A DNA stretch of 64,000 nucleotides from Salinicoccus halitifaciens (GTDB lineage: Bacteria > Bacillota > Bacilli > Staphylococcales > Salinicoccaceae): positions 124,001-188,000 of the forward strand of contig NZ_JAJNCU010000003.1 of NCBI RefSeq assembly GCF_021026095.1, in the 5' to 3' direction. Position numbers and translations under genes: made by a program. Under the pieces are notes generated by a model. That model did no database searches and was not told the origin of the DNA. It was given only the letters and a program-made list of their open reading frames with translations. Positions 43,380 to 52,859 of the stretch are shown piece by piece (the stretch's first letter is position 1; each line of letters opens with the position of its first letter).

Positions 43380-44895
43380 CCATTTTTCCCTCCTTCATAC
43401 TCACGACCGTGTCCATTGGCGGACCGGGGGCGGCGTCCGGGAAGTCTGTTCTGCGGTGGCCGCCCCTCGTCTCTTCACGAAGCAGAGCAGATTTCACCAC
43501 GGCTTCGATCGTCTTCATTTCAGCATGGACTTGAAAATTTTGATTCGTTGCGGTGCCTGTTCCCGCCGTATGATGTGCCTCTTCAATTAAATGGAGAAGT
43601 GTCTCAAGCTGACCGCCATTTCTGATGATTCCTGCTGCACTCATCGCCCGCTCCTTGATTTCATTGAACATGGATACATCATATACCGGCACTTTGACCT
43701 CGCCTGTAAAGATCTTGTTTTTTGGTCTGTGCATTGTCTTGTTGATCTTTTCGGCCGCCTTCCTGCCCATCACGAGCGCCTCCAGCAATGCATTGCTGGC
43801 CAGGCGGTTCGCACCATGAAAATGTGTGTTCGCCGTTTCCCCGATGACGTATAAGTTCGGAACCGCTGTGCTGCCGTCGATGCCGGCCACCGCTCCGCCC
43901 ATCGTGAAATGTGCACCCGTAGCCACGGGGATCCGTCCCTTTTTCAAGTCCGCTTTGAAATGCTTTTTGACATTTTCATGGATTACCGGGAAATTTCCCG
44001 GGAAATCCTTCACACCGCCGATATCCAGATATATCTGTTCACCTTTTAATGCCCGCTTATGAATTTCATAACTCGTTACATGTCTCGGGGCCAGGTCTTC
44101 AAGTGGATGCACATCCTTCATGATCCGTCTGCCGTATCCATCTCTCAGCACGCCACCCGCACCCCTCACCGCTTCAGAGACCAATCCATACGTCTGTCCG
44201 GCCGTGCCGAGCAATGTCGGATGAAACTGGACCATTTCCATCTGCCGGAGTGAGATTCCAGCGTCAAAAGCGAGTATATGACCACTGCCCATCCGGGGTG
44301 ACGCACCGGAGTTTACAGTGTAAAGTCCGCTGAACCCACCGGTCGCAAGGATGACCACATCACAAAAATGCTGGTGCTGCACATCTTCACTGTCCACAGT
44401 CACCACCCCGGCAGCCCCATCCTCACCGGTGATTACTTTGATCACCGTCTCACTTGTATGTATTTCCATCCTGACCCGGTCTATTCCTTTCGCGAGAAAG
44501 CGGCACAGATGTTCACCCGAACGGTCCCCGCCTGCATGGAGGATCCTCGGCGAGTGATGTCCGCCTTCCAAAGCAAAATCCAACCCGCCGGAGTCATCCT
44601 CATCAAACGCCATTCCCCCGGCAATCATTTCTTCTATCAGCGGATGGCCTGCCCGGATCATTTCACCGATCACTTCTTCTGAACCCAGTCCATCACCCGC
44701 TGTATATGTGTCTTCAACATGCCCCGCCCCGCCGTCGCCCTCCCTGCCCGAGTGGCAGATGCCGCCCTGGGCCAGGTGGCTGTTATTCTCTTCCATCCGG
44801 TCTTTTGTGAATAAAACCACTTCTGCTTCCCCATCCAGATGACGGATGCAGCTGAGCGCGGCAAGACCGGCACCGACAATGATTATCTTTTTCAT
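43330..44895 (-). CDS. nadB: L-aspartate oxidase NadB
   Basis: Oxidises L-aspartate to iminoaspartate with FAD, the first step of NAD synthesis. The 521-residue protein starts with the FAD motif IIIVGAGLAALS. It continues with NNSHLAQGGICHSG, HTFHGANRLASN-like text (THFHGANRLASNALLEALVMG, about 360) and a helical C-terminal domain. It heads nadB-nadC-nadA and is divergent from nifS-niaR across a candidate NiaR operator. Confidence 0.96.
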   Translation of the reverse strand: MKKIIIVGAGLAALSCIRHLDGEAEVVLFTKDRMEENNSHLAQGGICHSGREGDGGAGHVEDTYTAGDGLGSEEVIGEMIRAGHPLIEEMIAGGMAFDEDDSGGLDFALEGGHHSPRILHAGGDRSGEHLCRFLAKGIDRVRMEIHTSETVIKVITGEDGAAGVVTVDSEDVQHQHFCDVVILATGGFSGLYTVNSGASPRMGSGHILAFDAGISLRQMEMVQFHPTLLGTAGQTYGLVSEAVRGAGGVLRDGYGRRIMKDVHPLEDLAPRHVTSYEIHKRALKGEQIYLDIGGVKDFPGNFPVIHENVKKHFKADLKKGRIPVATGAHFTMGGAVAGIDGSTAVPNLYVIGETANTHFHGANRLASNALLEALVMGRKAAEKINKTMHRPKNKIFTGEVKVPVYDVSMFNEIKERAMSAAGIIRNGGQLETLLHLIEEAHHTAGTGTATNQNFQVHAEMKTIEAVVKSALLREETRGGHRRTDFPDAAPGPPMDTVVSMKEGKMDAQYIERQGKAQTILH

Positions 44896-44920
44896 AGTTT
44901 ACACCTTTATTTACAGTATA

Positions 44921-44938
44921 GTTTACATTAATATAGAC
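44921..44938. promoter_or_regulatory. Candidate NiaR operator between nadB and nifS
   Basis: An 18-bp imperfect palindrome (GTTTACATT then AATATAGAC; 14 of 18 positions symmetric) lies between the divergent nad operon and nifS-niaR. NiaR represses exactly these genes in Bacillus in response to niacin. Related TGTAAA elements repeat nearby. Confidence 0.5.
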
Positions 44939-44975
44939 ATTAAAGGAAAAACAAAAATAAATCAAGGAGATTCAT

Positions 44976-46058
44976 ATGATATATTTCGATAATGCTTCAA
45001 CCACCCGGGCGTCAAAAGCAGTTTTAAAAAATTATTTGGAAATATCCGAAAAGATGTATTTCAACAGTGAAAGCATCCACGGTGGCGGCCTCGATACAGC
45101 GTTCATACTGGACAATGTCCGCAATTATATCCGTGAATATTTCAATACTGATAAGCATGTCATCTTCACACGGAGTGGTTCACATTCAAACGATATCGCG
45201 CTTCAATTGCTGCTTAAAGACAAAAAAGCAAATAAAATATTGGTGTCGCCCTATGAGCATATGTCCATTTCAGCGAGCCTCCATCACTACAGCCCCCTTT
45301 ACGATATTGTTCATATGCCGACGACACATGACGGTGAAATTGATATTGAAACACTCAAAGACATGATGGCAGATACACAATGCATCATTTCCGCCCATGT
45401 CCACTCTGAGACCGGCTACAGGCTGCCGGTTGAAAGGATTGCCGAACTCGCCGCTTCGCACCGGGTTCCTTATCACATTGACGGCGTGCAGGGCATGTAC
45501 GATAAACTGGAGCTCGATGTCCTGTGCACCTCACACAGCTTTTCGGCACATAAAATTCATGGTGTCAAAGGGGTGGGCGTGCTGATGGTGGATTATGAAC
45601 ACCTCACACCGCTCAACCCCCATTTCCACCATGAATACGGCACACAGAACGGCACCTTGGACGTAGCGGGTATTGCGACGATCATCCAGGCCCTTGAAGA
45701 AATCGGCGACCCCCGCCCCATTAAAGAAATGAGGGACCAGTTGAACACGTCTCTCTCTGCCTTGGGTCTCAGAGCGCTGGATCTGAATCATCATGCGGAT
45801 CACATCTCGAGTTTCATCGTGCCGGGTATGGAGGGCCAGTACCTGATGCAGAGCCTCTCCAGCAGGAACATTTATATCTCGACAGGCAGCGCATGCGGCC
45901 ACGGTGTACTTGTCAGCCGCGGCCTCGGGAAACTGATCGCTGAAAGATATGGTGCATCGGCGGATCAGTATATACGTATTTCATTATCACGGTATAATAA
46001 TATGGAGGAAGTTCGGCAACTGACCGGATATGTAGAAAAAATCGTCAGGGAGGAATGA
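44976..46058 (+). CDS. NifS-like cysteine desulfurase
   Basis: A 360-residue PLP-dependent class V aminotransferase-fold enzyme that supplies sulfur, in this context probably for the NadA iron-sulfur cluster. Visible are YFDNASTTRASKAV at the start, the PLP lysine in SFSAHKIHGVKGVGV (about 190), and the catalytic-loop Cys in STGSACGHG (about 308). In Bacillus the equivalent NifS is divergent from nadBCA, as here. It overlaps the next gene's ribosome site. Confidence 0.92.
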   Translation: MIYFDNASTTRASKAVLKNYLEISEKMYFNSESIHGGGLDTAFILDNVRNYIREYFNTDKHVIFTRSGSHSNDIALQLLLKDKKANKILVSPYEHMSISASLHHYSPLYDIVHMPTTHDGEIDIETLKDMMADTQCIISAHVHSETGYRLPVERIAELAASHRVPYHIDGVQGMYDKLELDVLCTSHSFSAHKIHGVKGVGVLMVDYEHLTPLNPHFHHEYGTQNGTLDVAGIATIIQALEEIGDPRPIKEMRDQLNTSLSALGLRALDLNHHADHISSFIVPGMEGQYLMQSLSSRNIYISTGSACGHGVLVSRGLGKLIAERYGASADQYIRISLSRYNNMEEVRQLTGYVEKIVREE

Positions 46059-46060
46059 GC

Positions 46061-46582
46061 ATGAGTAAGGCAGAACGGCGCCGCCGGAGTATACTCGAAG
46101 ATCTGATGCGGACGGATGCTGCCGTCAGCGGTGCATCACTCGCAAAAAAGTATGATGTATCACGGCAGATCATCGTCAGGGACATCTCCATTTTGAAGTC
46201 GCAGAAGCATGAAGTGGTCTCCACCAGCAAGGGATACGTATACCAGCCGGCGGGTGAAAAAGGAAGGCCGGTCAAGAGGGTCATCGCCTGCCGGCACAAG
46301 TTCAGTGAGATGGAAGACGAACTGTCACTGATCCTGGATAACGGCGCGATGATCGATGACGTGAGCATCGACCATCCCGTCTACGGTGAACTCGTCGGGG
46401 AGCTGATGATTGAAGATGCCGGAGAGCTGCAATCTTTTCTGAAATTGATGGACAGCAATAAGAGCAGGATGCTCGCAGATTTGACGGATAATGTGCATCT
46501 GCACACGATTTCCGCCCATACCGAAAAGATTTTGGATAACGCAGTGGATGATTTGAGACGACATGGATTTTTGTTGGAATGA
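46061..46582 (+). CDS. niaR: Niacin-responsive repressor NiaR
   Basis: A 173-residue repressor of NAD synthesis genes. The N-terminal DeoR-like helix-turn-helix (about 8-62, VSGASLAKKYDVSRQIIVRDI) is followed by a 3H domain with its metal-binding histidines in DHPVYGEL (about 107) and HLHTISAHTEKIL (about 146-158). GGGAGG is spaced 7 bases from the ATG at 46061, so the ATG at 46055 is less likely. Co-transcribed with nifS, and its target site probably lies at 44921. Confidence 0.93.
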   Translation: MSKAERRRRSILEDLMRTDAAVSGASLAKKYDVSRQIIVRDISILKSQKHEVVSTSKGYVYQPAGEKGRPVKRVIACRHKFSEMEDELSLILDNGAMIDDVSIDHPVYGELVGELMIEDAGELQSFLKLMDSNKSRMLADLTDNVHLHTISAHTEKILDNAVDDLRRHGFLLE

Positions 46583-46732
46583 TGTGGACAATAGGGTGAA
46601 AAACCAGGCCCGGCAGATGCCAGTGATGAATAAAATAGCAATAATTTTCATAAAAATAAGTGTTAATATTTCAATCCTTTGAATATTACATTTATAATGA
46701 ATGTAAGTCTGATTTCAGAAAGGGGTATTCAT

Positions 46733-47671
46733 TTGGCACAACTTGCAGGACTTGGGAAGTCAGGTATTTACGTTCACCCTATCGCACTCGGGACAAACTT
46801 TGTAGGTGGACACAACTTGTATAAGAACGTGGATGAAGAAGCGGGCAAGCAGACGGTGCGCGATGCACTTGATAACGGCGTGACAATGCTTGATACGGCG
46901 CAGTCGTACGGGCCCCACCGCTCGGAGGAGCTGGTCGGTGAAGTATTGAAGGAGTATCAGAGGGACAAGGTCGTCGTGGCGACGAAAGCCGAACGCCGTG
47001 ATGATGGGAACGGCGGGAAGGTCATCGACAACAGTCCGGAGTTCCTGAAGCAGAAAGTGGATGAGTCGCTCCAGCGCATGCAGCTCGATTATATCGACCT
47101 GTTCTACATCCACCATCCTGATCCGGAGGAGAAGACGCCTTTTGATGAAGCGGTCGGTGCATTGAAGGAAGCGAAGGATGCGGGTAAGATCCGTGCCATC
47201 GGGGTGTCCAATTTCACACTTGAACAGCTGAAGCAGGCGAATAAGGATGGCCATGTCGACGTCATCCAGAATGAGTACAATTTACTTAACCGCGAAGCCG
47301 AGAACGGCATGTTCGAATACTGCAAGGAAAATCACATCACCTTCATCCCGTTCTATCCGCTGGCGGCCGGGCTGCTTGCAGGTAAGTATGATGCAGACTC
47401 CAAGTTTGATGATCTGCGTTCAAAGCTGCCCTTCTACCAGGAAGATCAGTTCAGGGAGAACCTCGAGAAGGTGGAACAGCTGAAAGAAGTTGCGGCAAAG
47501 TATGAGGAAGACGTGGCCCAGATTGTACTTGCGTTCTATCTGACACGCCCGTCCGTCGGCGTCATCATCCCGGGGGCCAAAAGAGGCGCCCAGATCAAGG
47601 AGAACATGCGGGCTGCTGACATTGAACTGAAGGATGAGGATATTCAGAGGATCGATGAAATTTTCAGCTGA
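46733..47671 (+). CDS. Aldo/keto reductase
   Basis: A 312-residue TIM-barrel NADPH-dependent oxidoreductase. The catalytic tetrad can be placed: Asp and Tyr in MLDTAQSYG (about 55), Lys in VATKAE (about 83) and His in YIHHPD (about 123). [11 protein letters not shown] and the late [16 protein letters not shown] cofactor loop fit the family. The long frame opens upstream, but AAAGGGG is spaced about 7 bases from the TTG at 46733. Substrate unknown; single-gene transcript with terminator. Confidence 0.9.
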   Translation: MAQLAGLGKSGIYVHPIALGTNFVGGHNLYKNVDEEAGKQTVRDALDNGVTMLDTAQSYGPHRSEELVGEVLKEYQRDKVVVATKAERRDDGNGGKVIDNSPEFLKQKVDESLQRMQLDYIDLFYIHHPDPEEKTPFDEAVGALKEAKDAGKIRAIGVSNFTLEQLKQANKDGHVDVIQNEYNLLNREAENGMFEYCKENHITFIPFYPLAAGLLAGKYDADSKFDDLRSKLPFYQEDQFRENLEKVEQLKEVAAKYEEDVAQIVLAFYLTRPSVGVIIPGAKRGAQIKENMRAADIELKDEDIQRIDEIFS

Positions 47672-47685
47672 TATATAAAACAAAT

Positions 47686-47720
47686 GGGAATGGACCGGAC
47701 ACCGGCGCCATTCCCGTTTT
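47686..47720 (+). terminator. Terminator after the aldo/keto reductase gene
   Basis: An 8-bp stem (GGGAATGG and complement) with a GC-rich inner loop, then GTTTT, 15 bases after the stop. Confidence 0.7.
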
Positions 47721-47777
47721 GCGTTCATCTCCAATATTTCTGCCATTATCCTTGAAATTATCTAAACTCTCCCAATC

Positions 47778-47823
47778 TTTACAATGTTCGACCGTTATAT
47801 TATCATTCTCGTATACAGTATAC
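47778..47823 (+). promoter_or_regulatory. Promoter with overlapping GTATAC operator of the aminotransferase-TRAP operon
   Basis: TTTACA-N17-TATCAT (47778-47806) is followed at 47811-47823 by GTATAC-A-GTATAC, a perfect palindrome about a single central base, at the expected transcription start. GntR/FCD regulators commonly bind GTATAC-type sites. The FCD regulator encoded in the operon could thus autoregulate as a repressor. Confidence 0.6.
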
Positions 47824-47841
47824 AAAAGGTGGTCGAACATT

Positions 47842-48993
47842 TTGGATAATATAAATCAAAGAGTGACGGCGCTCGAAATCCCCGGCACACGTCAATTCTC
47901 GAACAGGGTTTCCGCATTCAGGGACGGCATCAACTTCACCATCGGGGAGCCGGATCTCCCGACGCCCTATACCGTAAAGCAGGCAGCCATCAAGGCGATT
48001 GAAAACAACCGGACCGGTTATTCACATAATGCGGGTCTGTTTGAATTAAGGGAGAGCATATCAAACTTCTTCAAGGATGTCTATGGCGTCAAATATGACC
48101 CCGAGGATGAAGTCGTCGTGACGACGGGTGCAAGTGAAGGGATCAGATCCGTTTTCGAAACCATCCTGAACGAAGGCGATGAAGTCATCATCCCTGCACC
48201 GTGCTACTCGGCCTACGAACCGCTCGTCGACCTGCTCGGGGCAAGCGTGAAATATATGGATACGTCGGATACTGACTTCGTGCCGGACCCGGCACAGCTG
48301 AGAAGCATGATGACCGATAAGACGAAGGCCGTCCTCCTCAACTTCCCGTCCAACCCGACGGGCAAAGTGTTATCCGAAGAAGAGATGGCACCGCTCGTCG
48401 AGGAGCTTGCAGGCCATGACATCTTCGTCATCGCGGACGAGATCTACAGTGAGATCACTTACGATGCGAAGCATACTTCATTTTCGGAGTATCCGGAGCT
48501 CCGTGACAAGCTGTTCCTCATCCATGGACTCTCTAAATCACATTCGATGACGGGATGGCGGCTCGGCTACGTCCTCGGGCCCGCCGCTTTGATGCCGTAT
48601 GTTTTGAAAGTGCATCTGTACGATACGATCTGCGCTTCGCTGCCGAGCCAATATGCAGCTATCGAGGCGCTGGACAACAGCCGCCACAGCCCGCATGAAA
48701 TGGCCGCCGTCTACCGGGAAAGGCGTGATATGATCATCGAAAGGCTGACGGCCCTCGGCTTTGAAACGAAAGTGCCGCAGGGTGCGTTCTACGTCTTCCC
48801 TTCGATAGAGAAGTTCAACATGACTTCGTTTGATTTTGCGGATCAACTGCTTGAGAAGGAACACGTTGCGGTCGTTCCCGGCAGCGGCTTCACGGAGTTC
48901 GGGGAAGGTTTCATCCGGATCTCCTATGCCACTTCAATCGAGAACATCAACGAAGGGCTGAAGCGCATCGAGAGGTTTATCAACGCACTTTAA
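47842..48993 (+). CDS. Class I/II PLP-dependent aminotransferase
   Basis: A 383-residue fold-type I aminotransferase (PatA/aspartate aminotransferase-like). NFTIGEPDLPTPYTVK near residue 32, the PLP-binding Asn in LNFPSNPTGK, Asp/Tyr in IADEIYSEITY, and the Schiff-base Lys in GLSKSHSMTGWRLG (about 232) are visible. The start is TTG with GGTGG 9 bases upstream; the longer frame crosses the promoter. First gene of the operon with GntR regulator, RocB-like peptidase and TRAP transporter, so it probably works on the imported or released amino compound. Confidence 0.9.
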   Translation: MDNINQRVTALEIPGTRQFSNRVSAFRDGINFTIGEPDLPTPYTVKQAAIKAIENNRTGYSHNAGLFELRESISNFFKDVYGVKYDPEDEVVVTTGASEGIRSVFETILNEGDEVIIPAPCYSAYEPLVDLLGASVKYMDTSDTDFVPDPAQLRSMMTDKTKAVLLNFPSNPTGKVLSEEEMAPLVEELAGHDIFVIADEIYSEITYDAKHTSFSEYPELRDKLFLIHGLSKSHSMTGWRLGYVLGPAALMPYVLKVHLYDTICASLPSQYAAIEALDNSRHSPHEMAAVYRERRDMIIERLTALGFETKVPQGAFYVFPSIEKFNMTSFDFADQLLEKEHVAVVPGSGFTEFGEGFIRISYATSIENINEGLKRIERFINAL

Positions 48994-49012
48994 TGAATCT
49001 GGAGGCGAAGTC

Positions 49013-49696
49013 ATGAAAACTGTAAAGACGAAAGTCTCTCTGGCCGAACAGGCATTCAATATATTGAAAGAAGAGATTGCGACAGGCCGGCTGCAGGTCG
49101 GCGATCCGCTTCCGGAGGAGAAGATATCGGCCCAGCTCGGCATCAGCCGGACACCGCTCCGGGATGCACTGAAAAAACTGGAGAATGAAGGCCTGGTCAC
49201 TGTGAGTGCGGGCAAGCCGGCGACGGTCGCCGGCTTTTCAAAGGCGGACTCCCTCGACCATATCGATATGCGCCGTATTCTTGAAGTCAAAAATCTCGAG
49301 CGGATCATCGAAAAACTCGATGATGAAACCATGGAGAAGCTCAGAGACAACTTAAGACATCAGCAGGAGGCGATGGATCACGGGGATCATCAGCTTTATC
49401 TGGAGCTCGACAGCACGTTTCATATACTGCTCACCGAAGCGAACCCCAATCATTTATTTTATGAAATGGTGCGCAGGCTCGGCACGGGCGTATCGAGGGC
49501 GTTTTTGACGCTCTCCAATACGATTGAACCGAGCCTGGAAAGCGCCTTTGCCGAACATCGGGCGATTTTAAGCGCTTTGGAGGCCCGGGACCTGCCTTCG
49601 GCCAAAGAAGCGATGACCCGGCACCTGGACAACGTCGAAGCACGTTTCCTTAAATTTTATGACGACAAGAGGGATGACGATGACAGCTTCAAATGA
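49013..49696 (+). CDS. GntR-family regulator with FCD domain
   Basis: A 227-residue repressor-type regulator. The winged helix-turn-helix (about 8-72, ARQAFNILKEEIATGRLQVG-like, LGISRTPLRDALKKLENEGLV) precedes an all-helical FCD ligand domain whose metal-site residues appear in DSTFHILL and FAEHRAILSALEARD. FCD regulators sense organic acids or amino acids. It follows the aminotransferase by 19 bases and overlaps the rocB-like start by 17 bases. Confidence 0.92.
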   Translation: MKTVKTKVSLAEQAFNILKEEIATGRLQVGDPLPEEKISAQLGISRTPLRDALKKLENEGLVTVSAGKPATVAGFSKADSLDHIDMRRILEVKNLERIIEKLDDETMEKLRDNLRHQQEAMDHGDHQLYLELDSTFHILLTEANPNHLFYEMVRRLGTGVSRAFLTLSNTIEPSLESAFAEHRAILSALEARDLPSAKEAMTRHLDNVEARFLKFYDDKRDDDDSFK

Positions 49697-51290
49697 ACAA
49701 TGGCAGACGCCTGAACAATTATATACACTGCTCGGCCGATTGGTCAGTTTCGACAGCAGGTCCGGCACCGAGGGGGAGATCGGCTTCCCCCATTTCGTGA
49801 AGGAGAAACTGTCCTCCCTACCCTATTTCAAACAGAATGGGCACCGCCTGCGACTGGTTGATGCCGGGGCCGGGCGGAACGCCCTTGTCGCCCATTACAG
49901 TCCGGGTGATGTGAAAGACACCATCATCCTGATCAGCCATTTTGATGTCGTACATACCAAGGAATTCGGCGATCTTGAAGATACCGCCTTTGACATCGAG
50001 GCATTGACGGAAGCGTTCAAGGAGAGGAAGGACAGTTTCAATGCGGCAGTCCAAAAAGACATCGAGTCGGGTGAATACATATTCGGCCGCGGTACGATGG
50101 ATATGAAGATGGGTCTTGTTCTGCATATGAGCTTACTGGAACTCGCAAGCGAAGAGGAATGGCCGCTGAACCTGATACTTGTCACCACCCCCGATGAGGA
50201 AGTGAACTCGGACGGGATGCGTGCGGCTGTGAAATACTTATCCGAATTGAAAGATTATGAAGAACTGGATTTAAAACTGGTGCTGAACGCAGAAGCATCA
50301 TTCAGCAGGCATACCGGGGACACCAATTACTACATCTACTCGGGCAGCATCGGCAAGATCATGCCGTCTGCCTTATTTTACGGGGTCGGCACACATGCGG
50401 GCGAACCGCTGCACGGCATCACGAGCCATTTCATGAGCGCTTATTTGACGAAGGAGATGGAGTTCAACCCCGCTTTCCATGAAGAGAAGTACGGCGAGGC
50501 CACGCCCCCGCCCGTCTGCCTGCAGCAGAACGACTTGAAGGAAGATTATTCCACCCAGACCTCCCACCATTCCTATGCGTTATACAACGTCTTCACCCTG
50601 GAGCACAGTCCGAGCGAAGTGATGGAAATTTACCAGGGTGTTGCAGAACAGGCGATGGCGCAGTGCTATGCGGATTACACCGCCCGCTGCAGACAGCTTG
50701 ATGCAGAGCCGCTTCCCCGCATCAATACGTTGACCTTCCATGAACTCAGAGAGCATGTCATCTCAAAATCCGGGCAGGAACAGTATGACCTGATCACCCG
50801 CAGTATATTCAATGATGAGACACTCAACATCCGTGAAAAAGCGGTCGAAGTCGTCGACCGGCTGATGGGTTATGCGAAAGAGCTGGTGCCGGCAACTGTG
50901 CTGTTCCTCGCCCCTTCCTACTACCCTGCCGTCAATGCTTCGGACGACCCGGCATTGCAAGGGAAAATAAAGGACATACAGGAGATTTTCGCGTCCAGGC
51001 ACGGTGTGGATGCGAAGCAGATACACTATTTCAACGGCATCTCGGATTTGAGTTATGTCAATTACACCGGAAGTGACGCAGGATGGATGTCGTTCAAAGA
51101 GAACTTGCCCGTCTGGGGTGAACCTTATACGATTCCATTCAAGGCGATGCAGAATCTGCAGGCACCCGTCCTGAATGTCGGGCCCTACGGCAAGGATGCC
51201 CACAAGATGACGGAGCGGCTGCATAAGGACAGTGCATTCATCCACACCCCGGATGTTTTGAGGGAACTGGTCAAAAGTTATATACATTGA
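49680..51290 (+). CDS. M20-family peptidase, RocB-like
   Basis: A 536-residue zinc-dependent M20 hydrolase of the RocB subgroup, named from the Bacillus arginine utilisation operon. Metal and catalytic residues are in ISHFDVVHTKEFGD (about 88), GRGTMDMKMGLVLHM (about 136), and TTPDEEVNSDGM (about 171). Its substrate is not established even in Bacillus; an amidohydrolase role on an N-acylated amino acid or dipeptide is likely. GAGGG is spaced 6 bases from ATG 49680. It is sandwiched between the regulator and TRAP genes. Confidence 0.88.
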   Translation: MTASNEQWQTPEQLYTLLGRLVSFDSRSGTEGEIGFPHFVKEKLSSLPYFKQNGHRLRLVDAGAGRNALVAHYSPGDVKDTIILISHFDVVHTKEFGDLEDTAFDIEALTEAFKERKDSFNAAVQKDIESGEYIFGRGTMDMKMGLVLHMSLLELASEEEWPLNLILVTTPDEEVNSDGMRAAVKYLSELKDYEELDLKLVLNAEASFSRHTGDTNYYIYSGSIGKIMPSALFYGVGTHAGEPLHGITSHFMSAYLTKEMEFNPAFHEEKYGEATPPPVCLQQNDLKEDYSTQTSHHSYALYNVFTLEHSPSEVMEIYQGVAEQAMAQCYADYTARCRQLDAEPLPRINTLTFHELREHVISKSGQEQYDLITRSIFNDETLNIREKAVEVVDRLMGYAKELVPATVLFLAPSYYPAVNASDDPALQGKIKDIQEIFASRHGVDAKQIHYFNGISDLSYVNYTGSDAGWMSFKENLPVWGEPYTIPFKAMQNLQAPVLNVGPYGKDAHKMTERLHKDSAFIHTPDVLRELVKSYIH

Positions 51291-51319
51291 GCACCGACAG
51301 AAAAAGGGAGGTTTTTTAT

Positions 51320-52330
51320 ATGAGGAATTTGAGCTTCATCATGCTGATCGCTGTATTGGTGTTATCCGCCTGCGGCAGGCCCAATATAGACGAACAGACC
51401 GGTCAGACGACGATCCGCATCGCACACCTGGTCAATCCGACCCAGTCTTCCCATATCCTGCTGGAAGCATTTCAGGAACAGGTCGAGGAGGAATCCGGCG
51501 GGGAGCTGCGGGTCGAGATTTATCCGGCGGGGTCTTTATTTCCTTCCGACAGGGAAGCGATAGAAGCGGTACAGCTCGGCAACGTCGAGATGACCGTCCC
51601 GGCACTCGCCAGCCTTTCAGGCTTCCATCAGGACTTCATGATCCTGGACCTGCCGTACCTGTTCGAAGATGAGGAACAGGCCTATTCCGTCCTGGATGGT
51701 CCGTTCGGACAGGATCTGCTCGACAGCCTGGAGGCGGTCAACATCAAAGGCCTGGTCTACGGCGAGAATGGATTCCGCCACATCACCAACAACGTCCGTC
51801 CGGTCTACACGCCGGAGGATATCGAGGGCCAGAAGCTGAGGACACTTGAGAGTCCGGTACATACAGACTTCTTCAACGCCTTCGGTGCGAACGCCTCACC
51901 GTTCGCTTTCGGCGAGATGTACTCCTCCCTCCAGCAGGGCTCCTACGATGCCATGGAGGCGCCGATCGCTCTGATGTACACGAGCAGGCTTTTCGAAGTT
52001 CAGGAATATATGTCATTCACTTCACATGTCTACATGCCGATCGCCTTGCTGATGAACGACGATTTCTTCCAATCACTTGAAGAAGAACATCAGGGAATCC
52101 TTATGGACGCCGCTGAAATGTTCAGGGAGGAACAGCGGATCCTCGAACAGGAACAGAGCGTCGAGTACCTTGAGGAAATGAAGGAAGCCGGCCTCCAGGT
52201 CAACGATTTGACAGATGAAGAAAAACAGGCATTCAGGGACAGGGCGGAACCTGTCTATGAGAAATACCGGGACATCCTCGGCCCTGAACTGTTTGAAGAT
52301 TTGGAAGCAGCAATTGAGGAAGCAGAGTGA
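51320..52330 (+). CDS. dctP: TRAP transporter solute-binding protein DctP
   Basis: A 336-residue extracellular binding lipoprotein (signal ending LSAC near residue 18). The TRAP fold shows TTIRIAHLVNPTQSSH, LGNVEMTVPALASLSG and GQKLRTLESPVHTDFFNAFGANASPFAFGEMYSSLQQGSYDA-type text in pieces near 165-205. The Arg in KLRTLE is the usual carboxylate-binding residue, so the ligand is an organic acid. The upstream frame start at 51287 overlaps rocB; GGGAGG is spaced for ATG 51320. Confidence 0.92.
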   Translation: MRNLSFIMLIAVLVLSACGRPNIDEQTGQTTIRIAHLVNPTQSSHILLEAFQEQVEEESGGELRVEIYPAGSLFPSDREAIEAVQLGNVEMTVPALASLSGFHQDFMILDLPYLFEDEEQAYSVLDGPFGQDLLDSLEAVNIKGLVYGENGFRHITNNVRPVYTPEDIEGQKLRTLESPVHTDFFNAFGANASPFAFGEMYSSLQQGSYDAMEAPIALMYTSRLFEVQEYMSFTSHVYMPIALLMNDDFFQSLEEEHQGILMDAAEMFREEQRILEQEQSVEYLEEMKEAGLQVNDLTDEEKQAFRDRAEPVYEKYRDILGPELFEDLEAAIEEAE

Positions 52331-52358
52331 ATCTGTCATTAAATGAGGGGGTCTGAAT

Positions 52359-52859
52359 ATGAAAAGAATATTTCACAGGTTTGAAGAAGGTTTCCTGATC
52401 GCCACGCTGGTGCTCATGGTCGCCCTGATTTTCGGCCAGGTCGTCGGCCGCTACGTCTTCCAGAGTGCACCGAGCTGGACGGAGGAATTCGCAAGATACA
52501 TCCATATATTCCAGGTTTGGATCGGTGCAGGATATGCAGTCAAAATACGCGAGCATATCCGTGTCACCGCCTTCGTCGGGATGTTCAACGGCACACCGCG
52601 GAAAGTGATGGACATCGCAGCGACGGTCATCTGGTTTTTATTCGTCGTCCTCGTCGCAATCTTCGGCACCCAGCTCGTGATGGCCTCATTCCAGTATGAA
52701 CAGGTCTCGCCTGCGTCGCAGATACCCATCTGGATCGTCTATCTCGCAGTGCCGCTCGGGGCCGTCAGCATGACTGTCCGCCTCATCCAGCAGTTCGTTG
52801 ATATTTTACGCCGGGATTACTCCAACATCAAAGAAGAGGAAAAGGAGGCACCTCTATGA
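52359..52859 (+). CDS. dctQ: TRAP transporter small membrane subunit DctQ
   Basis: A 166-residue protein with four membrane helices that pairs with DctM. Typical DctQ text includes LIFGQVVGRYVFQSAPSWTEE (about 27-47) and the buried GxxVKIREHIRV region (about 60-70). Its stop overlaps the dctM start by 4 bases, so the two are translationally coupled. Confidence 0.92.
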   Translation: MKRIFHRFEEGFLIATLVLMVALIFGQVVGRYVFQSAPSWTEEFARYIHIFQVWIGAGYAVKIREHIRVTAFVGMFNGTPRKVMDIAATVIWFLFVVLVAIFGTQLVMASFQYEQVSPASQIPIWIVYLAVPLGAVSMTVRLIQQFVDILRRDYSNIKEEEKEAPL